From an uncultured Oscillospiraceae bacterium (GTDB lineage: Bacteria; Bacillota; Clostridia; Oscillospirales; Ruminococcaceae), in assembly GCA_910586535.1 (NCBI GenBank), contig CAJUHS010000001.1, positions 186,396 to 250,395 of the forward strand: a stretch of 64,000 nucleotides of DNA. The letters run 5' to 3'. Positions 1-7,902 of the stretch are shown here, piece by piece. The position numbers were made by a program, and so were the translations under genes. Position 1 is the stretch's first letter; each line of letters opens with the position of its first letter. The notes beneath the pieces were generated by a model. It made no database searches, had not been told where the DNA came from, and saw only the letters and a program-made list of their open reading frames with translations.

Positions 1-979
1 CCGCCGCCGGGACGTTCTCAACGGTATCGTTTTTACCCGCGTATCTGTCTATAGCAAGGAAATTCCTTACAGGCTCAGGCTTTTCGTTCTCCATTACTGG
101 ACCGCCTATGCAGCTTCCCGCGCATGCGGACATTTCCACAAAGCAGCCCTTGATATCGCCGTTCCTGATGTCTTCAAGCGTCTTCATGCAGTTTTCCATG
201 CCGTCCACAGTAATAAAGCTGTAGGGCAGACTATCTGTATCCATTGAACGGATAATTCCCCCCGTTGTGGGGAACAGCGCAGAGCGGTTATGCTCATTTT
301 CGTCGGAACAGTTTTCTATTGTTATGCCCTCGCTTTTGAGCCAATCCGAAAGCTCGCCGTATGTAAGCACTGTGTCAACGTGCTCTCTGTACTTGTCAGC
401 TTCTTCCTTTTTGGAAATGCAGGGGCCGATAAACACCGTGTAGGCGTCGGGGTTTTCCTCCTTAATGCGCTTGCAATGCGCCTGCATGGGAGACAGGATG
501 TGAGCAAGATGAGCAAGCTGGTCGGGGTAGTACTTCTGTATAAGCGTGTTTACCGTGTGACAGCAGGAGGAAATAAGCACGTCTGCTTTGCCCTCGGCAA
601 GAATTTTCTCGTACTGCTTTTTGACTATCTCCGCGCCTATCGAGGTCTCCTCGACAGAGTGAAAACCCAGCTTTTTCAGGGCGTTTGTCATCGCCGTAAG
701 TCCAACGCCGTAATTAGCGGCAAAAGAGGGCGCAAGGCTCGCGATTACCTTTTTTCCGTCAGCAATGGCGTTCTTTACCCTGTCAACATCGTTTTTGATC
801 TGCTTGGCGTTCTGGGGACAGACAACATAGCAGGTACCGCAGAGGATACAGTCGTTTTGCAGGATATGCGCCTGATTGCCCGAAAATTTGATAGACTTAA
901 CAGGACAGTGCCTTATGCACTTGTAGCAGTTCCTGCAATTGGAAGTTTTTAACTGGAGATAATTAACGTTTCCCGTCAT
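1..979 (-). CDS. [FeFe]-hydrogenase, putative sensory (HydS-type), partial
   Basis: The reading frame runs from ATG at 979 off the left edge, so about 326 N-terminal residues are visible. The N-terminus carries two [4Fe-4S] ferredoxin motifs (CRNCYKCIRHCP and CILCGTCYVVCP). The H-cluster domain follows, with the three signature regions SSCCHTVN, GPCISKKEE and EMSACAGSCIGGP, so all expected cluster cysteines are present. The first motif departs from the TSCCPxW of catalytic enzymes and the third lacks the usual PGG. That fits the HydS/group C-D hydrogenases, which often carry a C-terminal PAS domain (here outside the window) and are thought to sense hydrogen. An AGGAAAGG ribosome site lies about 10 nt upstream. 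It follows a thioredoxin-like ferredoxin gene and a group B hydrogenase on the same strand. The family is certain; the sensory role is inferred. Confidence 0.85.
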   Translation of the reverse strand, partial: MTGNVNYLQLKTSNCRNCYKCIRHCPVKSIKFSGNQAHILQNDCILCGTCYVVCPQNAKQIKNDVDRVKNAIADGKKVIASLAPSFAANYGVGLTAMTNALKKLGFHSVEETSIGAEIVKKQYEKILAEGKADVLISSCCHTVNTLIQKYYPDQLAHLAHILSPMQAHCKRIKEENPDAYTVFIGPCISKKEEADKYREHVDTVLTYGELSDWLKSEGITIENCSDENEHNRSALFPTTGGIIRSMDTDSLPYSFITVDGMENCMKTLEDIRNGDIKGCFVEMSACAGSCIGGPVMENEKPEPVRNFLAIDRYAGKNDTVENVPAA

Positions 980-1030
980 AGCGTTCAATATCCTTTCCTA
1001 TAAAATGCAAGAAATCAAGATGCAGGACTT

Positions 1031-1279
1031 CTAAGCCTGTACCTTTCCCATAACGTATTTATTGAATATCTCGGAGAAATTCTCGGGGGAAACTCCGCAA
1101 ACAACTTCCTCGTCCACCTTTATGGTAACGCCGGTGGTGCACTTTCCGAGACAGAAAGCCGCCGCTAAGTTCACCTTGTCCTCAAGGTGGTTTTTCTCAA
1201 TATTTTCTTTCATCAGCTCGATTATCTTGTAAGAACCCCTTAAATGGCAGGAACTTCCAACGCAAACGTATACATTCAT
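1031..1279 (-). CDS. Thioredoxin-like [2Fe-2S] ferredoxin
   Basis: An 82-residue protein with Cys6, Cys11, Cys43 and Cys47, the CX4C...CX3C arrangement of thioredoxin-fold [2Fe-2S] ferredoxins (NuoE/HydC-like). It is the short stand-alone form that accompanies regulatory hydrogenases and kinases in Clostridia. It would pass electrons between hydrogenases and other redox partners in the cytoplasm. It lies 51 bp upstream of the sensory-type hydrogenase and downstream of the group B hydrogenase, so all three probably share a transcript. The partner is inferred from position only. Confidence 0.82.
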   Translation of the reverse strand: MNVYVCVGSSCHLRGSYKIIELMKENIEKNHLEDKVNLAAAFCLGKCTTGVTIKVDEEVVCGVSPENFSEIFNKYVMGKVQA

Positions 1280-1335
1280 AATTCAACACCCTTATCTGTA
1301 AAAATTTGTAACGCAGCAAATATTAAATTAATTAG

Positions 1336-1396
1336 GGGTGGTTTTTTCCACCCGATATCGGGCAAGGCTCAGCCTTGCAGGACGGAAAACCCGTCC
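1336..1396. repeat. Cluster of four adjacent palindromes
   Basis: Four inverted repeats are packed into 61 bp between the group B hydrogenase stop codon (1398) and the ferredoxin gene. They are GGGTGG/CCACCC with a six-T loop (1336-1353), the perfect 12-mer CCCGATATCGGG (1351-1362), GCAAGGCT/AGCCTTGC (1362-1378) and GGACGG/CCGTCC (1380-1396). Neighbouring repeats share or nearly share bases. No U-run follows on the minus-strand transcript, so this is not a simple intrinsic terminator. It may stabilise or process the mRNA, or be a REP-like element. Confidence 0.75.
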
Positions 1397-1397
1397 G

Positions 1398-2819
1398 CTA
1401 CAGTTCAAGAACGAAAATAGCGTCCCGAATGCTCTTTTCGGCAGCCTCCTTTCCGTACTTGTCAACGGCAAGCTTATCCTTGGGACCATGGGTAAGGCAC
1501 GCCGCGCCGCCGATACAGCCGTCTATGCACGCCATTCCCTCAATAAAGTTCTCTCCGCCCACGCCTTTCTGAGCTTTCAGCAATGCGGTGCGGCAGTTGT
1601 CAATTCCGTCGCATACCGCAGCTTTCAGCTTAAACACATCGTCGGGAATATCCATTTCTTTAAGCGCATTTGCCACCGCGTCGGAAAGTCCCCCGCTTCT
1701 GGCAAAAATTCTTCCGTAGTAAGAAGCGTTGTCCAAAGGCTCGGATTCCAAACTTTCCAGCTTGACCTCCTTCGCGTCGAACAAAGCCTGAAGCTCTTCA
1801 AAGGTGATAACATTGTCTATATAAGGACTTACCGTCTCCTTTTTGCACTCGGCTTTCTTTGCCGTGCAGGGACCTATGAACACGATCTTGCAGTTAGGCT
1901 CGTGCTTTTTCATATATCTGGCAATTTCAGCCATAGGAGACAAGTTATGGGATATCTTGTCCTTCATATCTGGGAACTGAGTCTCTATGTACTTTACGAA
2001 AGCAGGACAGCAGGAACTTGTAAGGAAACCCTTTTCCACCAACTCGGAAGCCTCCTTGAACGCAACCATGTCCGCACCGAGAGCCGCTTCCATAACGCTT
2101 CTGAAGCCAAGTTCCTTGAGTCCCGAAACTACCTTTCCGAGGGGTACCGCAAACTGTCCCGAAATGGACGGAGCAACTACCGCGTGTACGTTGTATTTCG
2201 TATTGTTTCCGGAATTTTTCAGCATTTCAATAGTATCCAGAATATAGGACTTATCGCTGATCGCGCCGAAAGGACACTGATAAACGCAGGCTCCGCAGGC
2301 TATACACTTTTCGTCGTCTATCTTTGCGCAGCGGTTCTCGTCAATTGAGATAGCCTTGGGTTTGCAGGCTCTAACACAGGGACGCTCGCTCTTAACTATC
2401 GCAGAGTACGGACACGCCGCAAGACATCTTCCGCACTCAACACACTTTGATTTGTCTATGACTGCCTTGTGGTTCTCGATCCTGATAGCGTCCTTAGGAC
2501 AAGCGTTCATGCAGCGGTGAGCGATACAGCCGCGGCACGCCTGGGACACCTGTATGCCGTCAACCGGACACTCGTCGCAGGCTATTGGCAGCACCTCGAT
2601 AACGTTTCTGCTTTTGCCCTGATTCATGGCGAACTTGACCCGCTCATTCACAATGGCACGCTCCTTGTAAATACAGCAGCGCATCGTGGGCAGGGGGCCG
2701 GGAACTATGGTTTCCGCAATTCCGAGAAGTCCCTCTTCCAGCCTGTCTTCAAAGGCAAGCCTTGCCACTTCGCGCAGAACTTTGTATTTAAGCTCCTGCA
2801 CACTGGTATCAAACATCAT
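1398..2819 (-). CDS. Monomeric [FeFe]-hydrogenase, group B
   Basis: A 473-residue cytoplasmic enzyme that would interconvert protons and hydrogen using reduced ferredoxin. The N-terminal 200 residues are rich in cluster-binding cysteines (CDECP, CRGCIAHRCMNACP, CVECGRCLAACP, CIACGACVYQCP). The H-cluster domain has TSSCCPAFV, GPCTAKKAE and GMACIDGCIGGAACLTHGP. The last motif, with ID in place of PG, is characteristic of the group B1/B3 family, as is the length (about 460). The ATG at 2819 is preceded by GAAAGGAA. A YbaK gene lies 60 bp upstream on the same strand, and downstream palindromes separate it from the ferredoxin gene. Confidence 0.92.
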   Translation of the reverse strand: MMFDTSVQELKYKVLREVARLAFEDRLEEGLLGIAETIVPGPLPTMRCCIYKERAIVNERVKFAMNQGKSRNVIEVLPIACDECPVDGIQVSQACRGCIAHRCMNACPKDAIRIENHKAVIDKSKCVECGRCLAACPYSAIVKSERPCVRACKPKAISIDENRCAKIDDEKCIACGACVYQCPFGAISDKSYILDTIEMLKNSGNNTKYNVHAVVAPSISGQFAVPLGKVVSGLKELGFRSVMEAALGADMVAFKEASELVEKGFLTSSCCPAFVKYIETQFPDMKDKISHNLSPMAEIARYMKKHEPNCKIVFIGPCTAKKAECKKETVSPYIDNVITFEELQALFDAKEVKLESLESEPLDNASYYGRIFARSGGLSDAVANALKEMDIPDDVFKLKAAVCDGIDNCRTALLKAQKGVGGENFIEGMACIDGCIGGAACLTHGPKDKLAVDKYGKEAAEKSIRDAIFVLEL

Positions 2820-2879
2820 TGTATATCATTCCTTTCAAAGTATATAAGTGATTTTATTTACGCCTGTACGCCGTGAAAG

Positions 2880-3368
2880 TTACAGCTTTTCCTCATTGCG
2901 CCATCCCTTGCATACGTCCGCCCAGCCCACGGGCTTAGCATACCGCTCCAGTTCTGCGCAGGTAAACTCAGCCGCGCTGTTGGAGCTTCCACAGGCGGGA
3001 AAAACCGTCTCGAACCGTCTCAAGGACTCGTCCAGCCAGACCTGCACGCCATCGTTTACCGCAAAGGGACAGACTCCTCCCACGGCATGGCCGATAAGCC
3101 TTTCCGCGTCCTCAAAGGAAAGCATTTTCGCCTTTAGACCAAAATGCTCCTTAAAGCGTTTGTTGTCGACCTTTGCGTCTCCCGCAGCGACCACGAGAAT
3201 AACCGCTCCGTCCTCACCGTAAAAGGAAATTGTCTTTGCGATCCTTTCGGGAGCGCAGCCCAGAGCCTGAGCCGCAAGCTCCACCGTGGCGCTGGATTCA
3301 GAAAATTCCGTTATCCTGTCCGCAATACCCATTTCCTCAAAATATTTACGTACCTTTTCAATTGCCAT
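2880..3368 (-). CDS. YbaK/EbsC family aminoacyl-tRNA deacylase
   Basis: A 162-residue protein with the YbaK/ProXp fold signature: AKTISFYGEDGAVILVVAAGD (the K is the substrate-contacting lysine), then AVGGVCPFAV and a C-terminal VFPACGSSNSA segment. Family members hydrolyse mischarged tRNAs such as Cys-tRNAPro or Ala-tRNAPro in the cytoplasm; the exact substrate cannot be told from sequence alone. A consensus promoter lies about 45 bp upstream (3413-3441). The link to the hydrogenase genes downstream is probably only cotranscription. Confidence 0.85.
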   Translation of the reverse strand: MAIEKVRKYFEEMGIADRITEFSESSATVELAAQALGCAPERIAKTISFYGEDGAVILVVAAGDAKVDNKRFKEHFGLKAKMLSFEDAERLIGHAVGGVCPFAVNDGVQVWLDESLRRFETVFPACGSSNSAAEFTCAELERYAKPVGWADVCKGWRNEEKL

Positions 3369-3412
3369 TATAACTCTCCGTTCGATTTAACGTTGCAATA
3401 CTATACATATTA

Positions 3413-3441
3413 ATTATACAACTTCCGACGGAATTTTGCAA
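3413..3441 (-). promoter_or_regulatory. Sigma-A promoter for the YbaK/hydrogenase unit
   Basis: On the minus strand TTGCAA (3436-3441) and TATAAT (3413-3418) are separated by exactly 17 bp, and transcription would point into the YbaK gene. The next gene, the group B hydrogenase, has no comparable promoter of its own. Confidence 0.7.
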
Positions 3442-3556
3442 TATCCGCAGGATATAATTTTCAGGAAATATTTTAATTTGCCCTGAATCTCCCGTTAAAA
3501 TTTTATGAAAATATTTATGAGGAAATTCTATCGCCGGGAACAAATCAACAAAAGCG

Positions 3557-3585
3557 TTGACAAATCATGACCACGGTAGTATAAT
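3557..3585 (+). promoter_or_regulatory. Perfect sigma-A consensus promoter for the lipoprotein gene
   Basis: TTGACA (3557-3562), a 17-bp spacer and TATAAT (3580-3585) match the vegetative consensus at all 12 positions. The ATG at 3614 lies about 20 nt after the expected start of transcription. Confidence 0.85.
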
Positions 3586-3613
3586 ATTGCCTATGCAGGA
3601 AAGGAGCCTTGCC

Positions 3614-4207
3614 ATGAATAAAAAAAACGCCGCGTCTTCGGCAGTTACAGCTTCAGCGGCGGCATTGATATTTACATTAACAGTATTTTTTTCGAGCTGT
3701 TCCGACAGTGCAAACAATAAGCCGGAAAACATTTCGGAATCGTGTTCCGTTACCGGAACAGAAACCGCCAGCCCCTATCTTTTAGTACGGGGCTGGGAGG
3801 GACGTGAGCTTCTTGACAGCCTTTTTTTCTGCGGGAAAAACCGTACGCTGCCGTGTACCCTTGAAGACGAGTCCGATCTCATTTTTTCGGACGGTATGCT
3901 TATCCTGCCCGACGGTTCGTATGCGGAAGCGTCCGTAAGCGCTGAAAATAATGGCGATATCGAAAACACCCGAACGGTAATAACCGCCCTGCGATTCAAG
4001 CGTGAAAGCGCTCCTGCGGACTTTTCACTGTACGGAGTTGATTTCAGCGCAAAACCAGAAGATATACCCGATATTATCGGCATTGCCAACAGCGTTTACG
4101 GAGACGAAGAAACTACTCTCACCCACAGCTTTTTTGATGGAGGCATAACCGAACTTACCTTCGTTTTTAACGAAAAAACCCTGTCGGAAATCTACATCGC
4201 AGCATGA
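3614..4207 (+). CDS. Small secreted lipoprotein, unknown function
   Basis: A 197-residue protein. The chosen ATG follows AGGAAAGGAG at good spacing; an earlier in-frame ATG at 3557 falls inside the promoter -35 box and is rejected. It has a Lys-rich N-terminus, a hydrophobic stretch and the lipobox-like FSSC, so it should be a membrane-anchored lipoprotein outside the cell. The mature part has no domain I recognise; it is acidic and resembles the small 'hypothetical lipoproteins' of Ruminococcus. Its last 16 bp overlap the end of the convergent HtrA protease gene. Confidence 0.7.
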   Translation: MNKKNAASSAVTASAAALIFTLTVFFSSCSDSANNKPENISESCSVTGTETASPYLLVRGWEGRELLDSLFFCGKNRTLPCTLEDESDLIFSDGMLILPDGSYAEASVSAENNGDIENTRTVITALRFKRESAPADFSLYGVDFSAKPEDIPDIIGIANSVYGDEETTLTHSFFDGGITELTFVFNEKTLSEIYIAA

Positions 4208-5331
4208 CCGTTTTCCTCGCTGAGAACAAGCTTTATGTCAATCTTTTCCTCCCCGCGGAAAACCGTAACCGTCATATTGTCTCCGGAGCCGAACCTTTCT
4301 TTGACCTTGTTCAGCTCCGCCATGGTCTTGATCATCTCTCCCTCTGCGGCGACAATGATGTCCCCCACTTCAATGCCCGCCGCATCGGCTGCCGAGTTTT
4401 TCTCAATAAATCTGACGTAAACTCCCTCCGGCAGATCGTAGTACCGTGCGTTTTCCTCGCCTATATCCTCGCCGCTTATGCCTATGCGTGGTCTGCCTGT
4501 AACGTAACCGTTCTCTATCAGATCGTCGATAACCGGTCTTGCGGAGCTTATTGGTATAGCAAAGCCCAGTCCCTCGGCGTGATCAGAAATTATTTTGCTG
4601 GAATTTATACCCACCACCTGTCCGAAACGGTTAAGCAGCGGACCTCCGCTGTTGCCTGGATTAATTGCGGCGTCGGTCTGGATAAGGGTCATTTCGTACT
4701 CGTCAATGGTGATAGTGCGGTCAAGAGCGCTGATTATCCCGCAAGTGATCGAACCGTAAAGCTCAAAACCCAGGGGATTTCCGATAGCTACAGCCAATTC
4801 TCCCTCGGCAAGCCTGCAGCTGTCGCCAAATTCAGCAGCGGAAAAGTTTTTTCCGTTTCCGTTTATTTTCACCACAGCAAGATCGGTACGACTGTCCGCT
4901 CCGATTACCTGCGCGGGATACTCACTTTTGTCCGCAAGCACCACCGTTACGCTTTCCGCAGGGGTATGCTTTCCGTCTGACGAATCCTGCACAACGTGCG
5001 CGTTTGTGACAATGTATCCGTCCTCCGACATGATTATGCCTGTGCCCGTCCCTACGGAATCCTCCCCGAACGCGGAGGATATTCCCACAACCGACGGTTT
5101 GGCTTTTTTCACGATCTCCGGTACGGACAGCTCGGTATCTTCTTTTGATAAAGTAACGGTGCTTTTCACGTCTACGCTTTCAGCGTCAAAGCTGTCCTCC
5201 GCAAACCTCAGGCAGAAAAGCCCGCAGACCGTCAGTGCAAATGCCAGAGCGGATACCCGTCCGAATGCGGATACCCGCTCTATGGCGGGCGAACCGCTTT
5301 TATTTTTTTCTGAAAATACAAAATTTTTCAT
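4192..5331 (-). CDS. HtrA/DegP-family membrane-anchored serine protease with PDZ domain
   Basis: A 379-residue protease. A single N-terminal transmembrane helix (about residues 28-46) anchors it with the catalytic domain outside. The triad is visible as His in GYIVTNAHVVQ, Asp in SRTDLAVVKI and Ser in GNSGGPLL. One PDZ domain fills roughly residues 275-370 (GRPRIGI..., then AAGIEVGDIIVAAEG). Members of the family degrade or refold damaged envelope proteins. It is transcribed alone and convergent with the lipoprotein gene. GGGAGAA precedes the ATG. Confidence 0.93.
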   Translation of the reverse strand: MKNFVFSEKNKSGSPAIERVSAFGRVSALAFALTVCGLFCLRFAEDSFDAESVDVKSTVTLSKEDTELSVPEIVKKAKPSVVGISSAFGEDSVGTGTGIIMSEDGYIVTNAHVVQDSSDGKHTPAESVTVVLADKSEYPAQVIGADSRTDLAVVKINGNGKNFSAAEFGDSCRLAEGELAVAIGNPLGFELYGSITCGIISALDRTITIDEYEMTLIQTDAAINPGNSGGPLLNRFGQVVGINSSKIISDHAEGLGFAIPISSARPVIDDLIENGYVTGRPRIGISGEDIGEENARYYDLPEGVYVRFIEKNSAADAAGIEVGDIIVAAEGEMIKTMAELNKVKERFGSGDNMTVTVFRGEEKIDIKLVLSEENGHAAM

Positions 5332-5408
5332 AGCACATTCTCCCGAACAATTTTTTATACGGAAATATCTTTCCCGAAAAACTTTTGTTTATGATTTCAA
5401 ATGCAAAA

Positions 5409-5439
5409 AAACGTCCCGAACGCAATGTTCGAGACGTTT
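5409..5439 (-). terminator. Rho-independent terminator (minus strand)
   Basis: AAACGTC-C-CGAAC and GTTCG-A-GACGTTT form a 12-bp stem with one mismatch around a 5-nt loop. On the minus strand the stem runs into seven Ts. No minus-strand gene lies directly upstream, so it may be a relic; on the plus strand it would sit just before the kinase remnant. Confidence 0.6.
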
Positions 5440-5458
5440 ATTTTATCAGGTCTTTATA

Positions 5459-5643
5459 TTAAAAGACATCGTATCACCAGTGTTTAAAAACAAATCCCAC
5501 AAGGAGCGAAGGCACGATCATAGTTACGGAACAGGTATTGAAACATTCCTGCCTTTGTACGAAAAAATAACGCAGTTCTTGATTATGACGTTGCAGGTGA
5601 ATGGTTCAAGCTGCGAATAGTACTTACGAACATAGGAAAATGA
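5459..5643 (+). pseudogene. Remnant of a GHKL-domain sensor histidine kinase (C-terminal end)
   Basis: This 440-bp intergenic stretch has no intact gene, but two plus-strand frames together read like the end of a GHKL (HATPase_c_5) kinase. One frame gives VFKNKSHKERRHDHSYGTGI and the next gives AFVRKNNAVLDYDV, then AGEWFKLRIVLTN and a TGA at 5641-5643. The family pattern here is G-H-(G/x)-Y-G-T-x-S-I, then AxxxKxNxxLxY and WFxLRIxL. The frame changes near 5550, so at least one frameshift separates the halves, and everything upstream is gone. It looks like a decayed AgrC-like sensor kinase. The assignment rests on motif memory only. Confidence 0.5.
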
Positions 5644-5732
5644 TTTAAATTATACAAACAGCAGATTCCCGGCGCTATTTGCATAGTACCTGAAATCTGC
5701 TATTTGTATAAACAAATAATACTGATTCTGAC

Positions 5733-5779
5733 CAAACAAAACAACGGACAGCCTGTGACCCGATTGTTACGGCTGTCCG
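5733..5779 (-). terminator. Terminator of the GGDEF gene
   Basis: CGGACAGCC (5745-5753) pairs with GGCTGTCCG (5771-5779). On the minus strand the stem is followed by TTGTTTTGTTT. It lies 7 bp after the stop codon of the GGDEF gene. Confidence 0.8.
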
Positions 5780-5785
5780 CCGAAT

Positions 5786-7729
5786 TTACATTCTTTCTCT
5801 TGAATAACCGCGGTGCATACGGTGAATGGCTTTCTGAGCATACATAAGCTCGTCTGCCGATTTGATAAACTCGTCTATGGATTTCTCTGAAGCGGGCGAC
5901 AGAGAGCAGGTGCCGCAGCTTGCCTCGATAAGATAAGGCTTGCCGGACGACGCGTTGTAATTATCCAAATACTGCTTGAAGCGGTTCAGGAAATCCTCGG
6001 CATAATTATCGGTAAGACATATCCCTGCTGCTATGTATTCGTCTCCGCCAAACCTCGCAACAATATCGTTCCTTCCGGAAGCCGCGCCAAGAGCTTTTGC
6101 AATGGTCGTGATAGCGTTGTCACCCTCGTGATGACCGTACGTATCGTTTATTCCCTTAAGGTTGTCAAGATCGACCGAAACTATCATAAAGCCTCTGCCG
6201 TCTGCAATGCACTTATCGTAAAGCTTTGGAGTAAACTGATAAAAGCCGCGGCGGTTATAGAGATTCGTCATAGAGTCGCGTATGTACATTTCCTCAAGTC
6301 TGCCAACCACATTTTTCAGCTCGGACTGTATGCGCGCATTTTCAAGTACTCTGCTTATATTGGTTATCAAAGAATGGAGCAGATGGAAGTTCCTGTCAAC
6401 AGATTTAAACTCAAACGCTACATAGCCGATAGCCCTGTCCTGGAAATGAAGTGGCAGGAACGTGAGGTTGTCGTACTTTTTTATAAGGCCTTTAAAATCG
6501 GGAAGAAGCTCCGCAGTATTGAACGGTTCCGCAAAATCATAAAATTTATCATCGACGCCGTGCAGTACATAACCTATTCTGTCGCTGTAGCCATCCTTCT
6601 GGTAAACATCATAGGACCGGTAAACGTCCTCAAGTCTTTCAACCCCCGACACAAAGTTGTCGCATATACACAGCCAGCACTCCTTTGTCCACATATCTTT
6701 CAGGAACGGCTTTATCCTTTCGAGCGTTTCATCAAATGAGTAGCTGCCTGTAGCCGCCTCGGACATATGCACGATAGAGTCGGAAAAACCGTTCCACAGA
6801 TCAACCTGTTCGTACAGCTCGTGCTTAAGCCTGTTATCTTCCGTTGAAAGCCTTGCTGCCTTGCAGCCGCAGGATTCGCGGTACAGTATAGTGCCGTCAA
6901 CCGTTTCGCTTCCTGCGCAGGAAAGCTCTCCCTTTATGAGCTGCAGGGCGCGCTGCGCGGCGATTTTTCCTGTTTCAGCTATATTTCTTTTCAGCGTGGT
7001 TATGGAGGGGAAATGCGTATCTCCCTCCGGAATACCGTCCATACCGGTAACGATAACGTCGTCGGGAACAAGGTATCCCAAATCATTTAGCTTTGAGCAT
7101 ACTCCCACAGCCATTGAATCGTTGGCGCAGATAAAGGCTTCGGGCATAGAATGGAATTTATCATAATATCTTTGTACAGCTTCAGCGGCTGAAGCCCACC
7201 AGAAGTATCCGTAATCGATGCTGTCCCCGGTCACTTCGAGACCGTACTCCGCCATAACGCTGCGGAAAACCTCTTCCCGCGCGTCTGAAACATCGTTTCC
7301 CTTCATTGCGCTCATGAACTTTATATCCTTTGCTCCATGCTCTGTAATAACATGGCGTATAACCTCTTTCAGCGCTTCCTCATAGCCTTGGGAAATACAG
7401 TAAGCCGAATCCAGTTCAACGTCCATGGAAATGATCGGGATATTATGGCTGCGCGCCTTTTGGATAAGTTCGTCCATAACGGATCCCTTATCCACCAATG
7501 TGATAGACATAAGCGCAAGAGCGTCTATAATATCAAAATTTATCAGCTTGAATATATTCATTTCGCCGACGTCGTAAGCGTCGCCGTCATATTTATTTGA
7601 CAGGGATTGAAACCAGAGCACGTTAAGACCAAGTTCCGCGCATTCATCTGAAAAGCTTTGCACAAACGGATTATTGTACAGATTGTCTGTACCGCACGAA
7701 ACCAGAGCAACAATTCCGTTTCTCTCCAT
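5786..7729 (-). CDS. Cytoplasmic LacI-like ligand-binding domain fused to GGDEF diguanylate cyclase
   Basis: A 647-residue protein. Residues about 5-290 have the type I periplasmic-binding fold used by LacI/GalR regulators (AFICANDSMAVGVCSKLNDL, VTGMDGIPEGDTHFPSITT, then GKIAAQRALQLIKGE). There is no helix-turn-helix in front, no signal peptide and no membrane segment. A middle region of about 180 residues resembles a GAF-like or signalling linker and ends in a coiled segment. The C-terminal GGDEF domain (about 490-640) has DLDNLKGINDTYGH and the active-site motif GGDEY, a tolerated variant. The RxxD inhibitory site is absent (GRND instead). It would make cyclic di-GMP in response to a small cytosolic ligand, probably a sugar. 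It is a single-gene unit with its own promoter and terminator. Confidence 0.88.
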   Translation of the reverse strand: MERNGIVALVSCGTDNLYNNPFVQSFSDECAELGLNVLWFQSLSNKYDGDAYDVGEMNIFKLINFDIIDALALMSITLVDKGSVMDELIQKARSHNIPIISMDVELDSAYCISQGYEEALKEVIRHVITEHGAKDIKFMSAMKGNDVSDAREEVFRSVMAEYGLEVTGDSIDYGYFWWASAAEAVQRYYDKFHSMPEAFICANDSMAVGVCSKLNDLGYLVPDDVIVTGMDGIPEGDTHFPSITTLKRNIAETGKIAAQRALQLIKGELSCAGSETVDGTILYRESCGCKAARLSTEDNRLKHELYEQVDLWNGFSDSIVHMSEAATGSYSFDETLERIKPFLKDMWTKECWLCICDNFVSGVERLEDVYRSYDVYQKDGYSDRIGYVLHGVDDKFYDFAEPFNTAELLPDFKGLIKKYDNLTFLPLHFQDRAIGYVAFEFKSVDRNFHLLHSLITNISRVLENARIQSELKNVVGRLEEMYIRDSMTNLYNRRGFYQFTPKLYDKCIADGRGFMIVSVDLDNLKGINDTYGHHEGDNAITTIAKALGAASGRNDIVARFGGDEYIAAGICLTDNYAEDFLNRFKQYLDNYNASSGKPYLIEASCGTCSLSPASEKSIDEFIKSADELMYAQKAIHRMHRGYSRERM

Positions 7730-7758
7730 TTTCTCCCCTCCCGAAATTTTCTGTAATA

Positions 7759-7787
7759 ATTATATCATAAGCGGACAAATCTAACAA
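7759..7787 (-). promoter_or_regulatory. Sigma-A promoter of the GGDEF gene
   Basis: TTGTTA (7782-7787) and TATAAT (7759-7764) on the minus strand are 17 bp apart. A GGGAGGGGAG ribosome site follows immediately before the ATG at 7729. Confidence 0.75.
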
Positions 7788-7846
7788 TGTACAAATAATT
7801 AATAAATTAAAAACAATTAATTAATTAGCTTGAATTTGTAAAAAAA

Positions 7847-7876
7847 ATCACAGAATTTCATATGAAATCCTGTGAT
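7847..7876 (-). terminator. Terminator of the small unknown gene
   Basis: A near-perfect 30-bp palindrome (ATCACAG/CTGTGAT outer arms, ATTTCATATGAAAT centre, one mismatch) is flanked by runs of A and T. It terminates the minus-strand gene ending at 7903 and could work in both directions. Confidence 0.8.
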
Positions 7877-7902
7877 TTTTGCATAGAGGTTTAACAAAAA
7901 TT

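Noticed and set aside
290-952. 220-codon plus-strand open frame
   Set aside because: It is antisense to the partial hydrogenase with clear ferredoxin and H-cluster motifs.
1338-2348. 336-codon plus-strand open frame
   Set aside because: It is antisense to the group B hydrogenase, whose cysteine motifs prove the minus strand is coding.
4928-5620. 230-codon plus-strand open frame
   Set aside because: Most of it is antisense to htrA; only its last 50 codons resemble a real protein and are reported as the kinase remnant.
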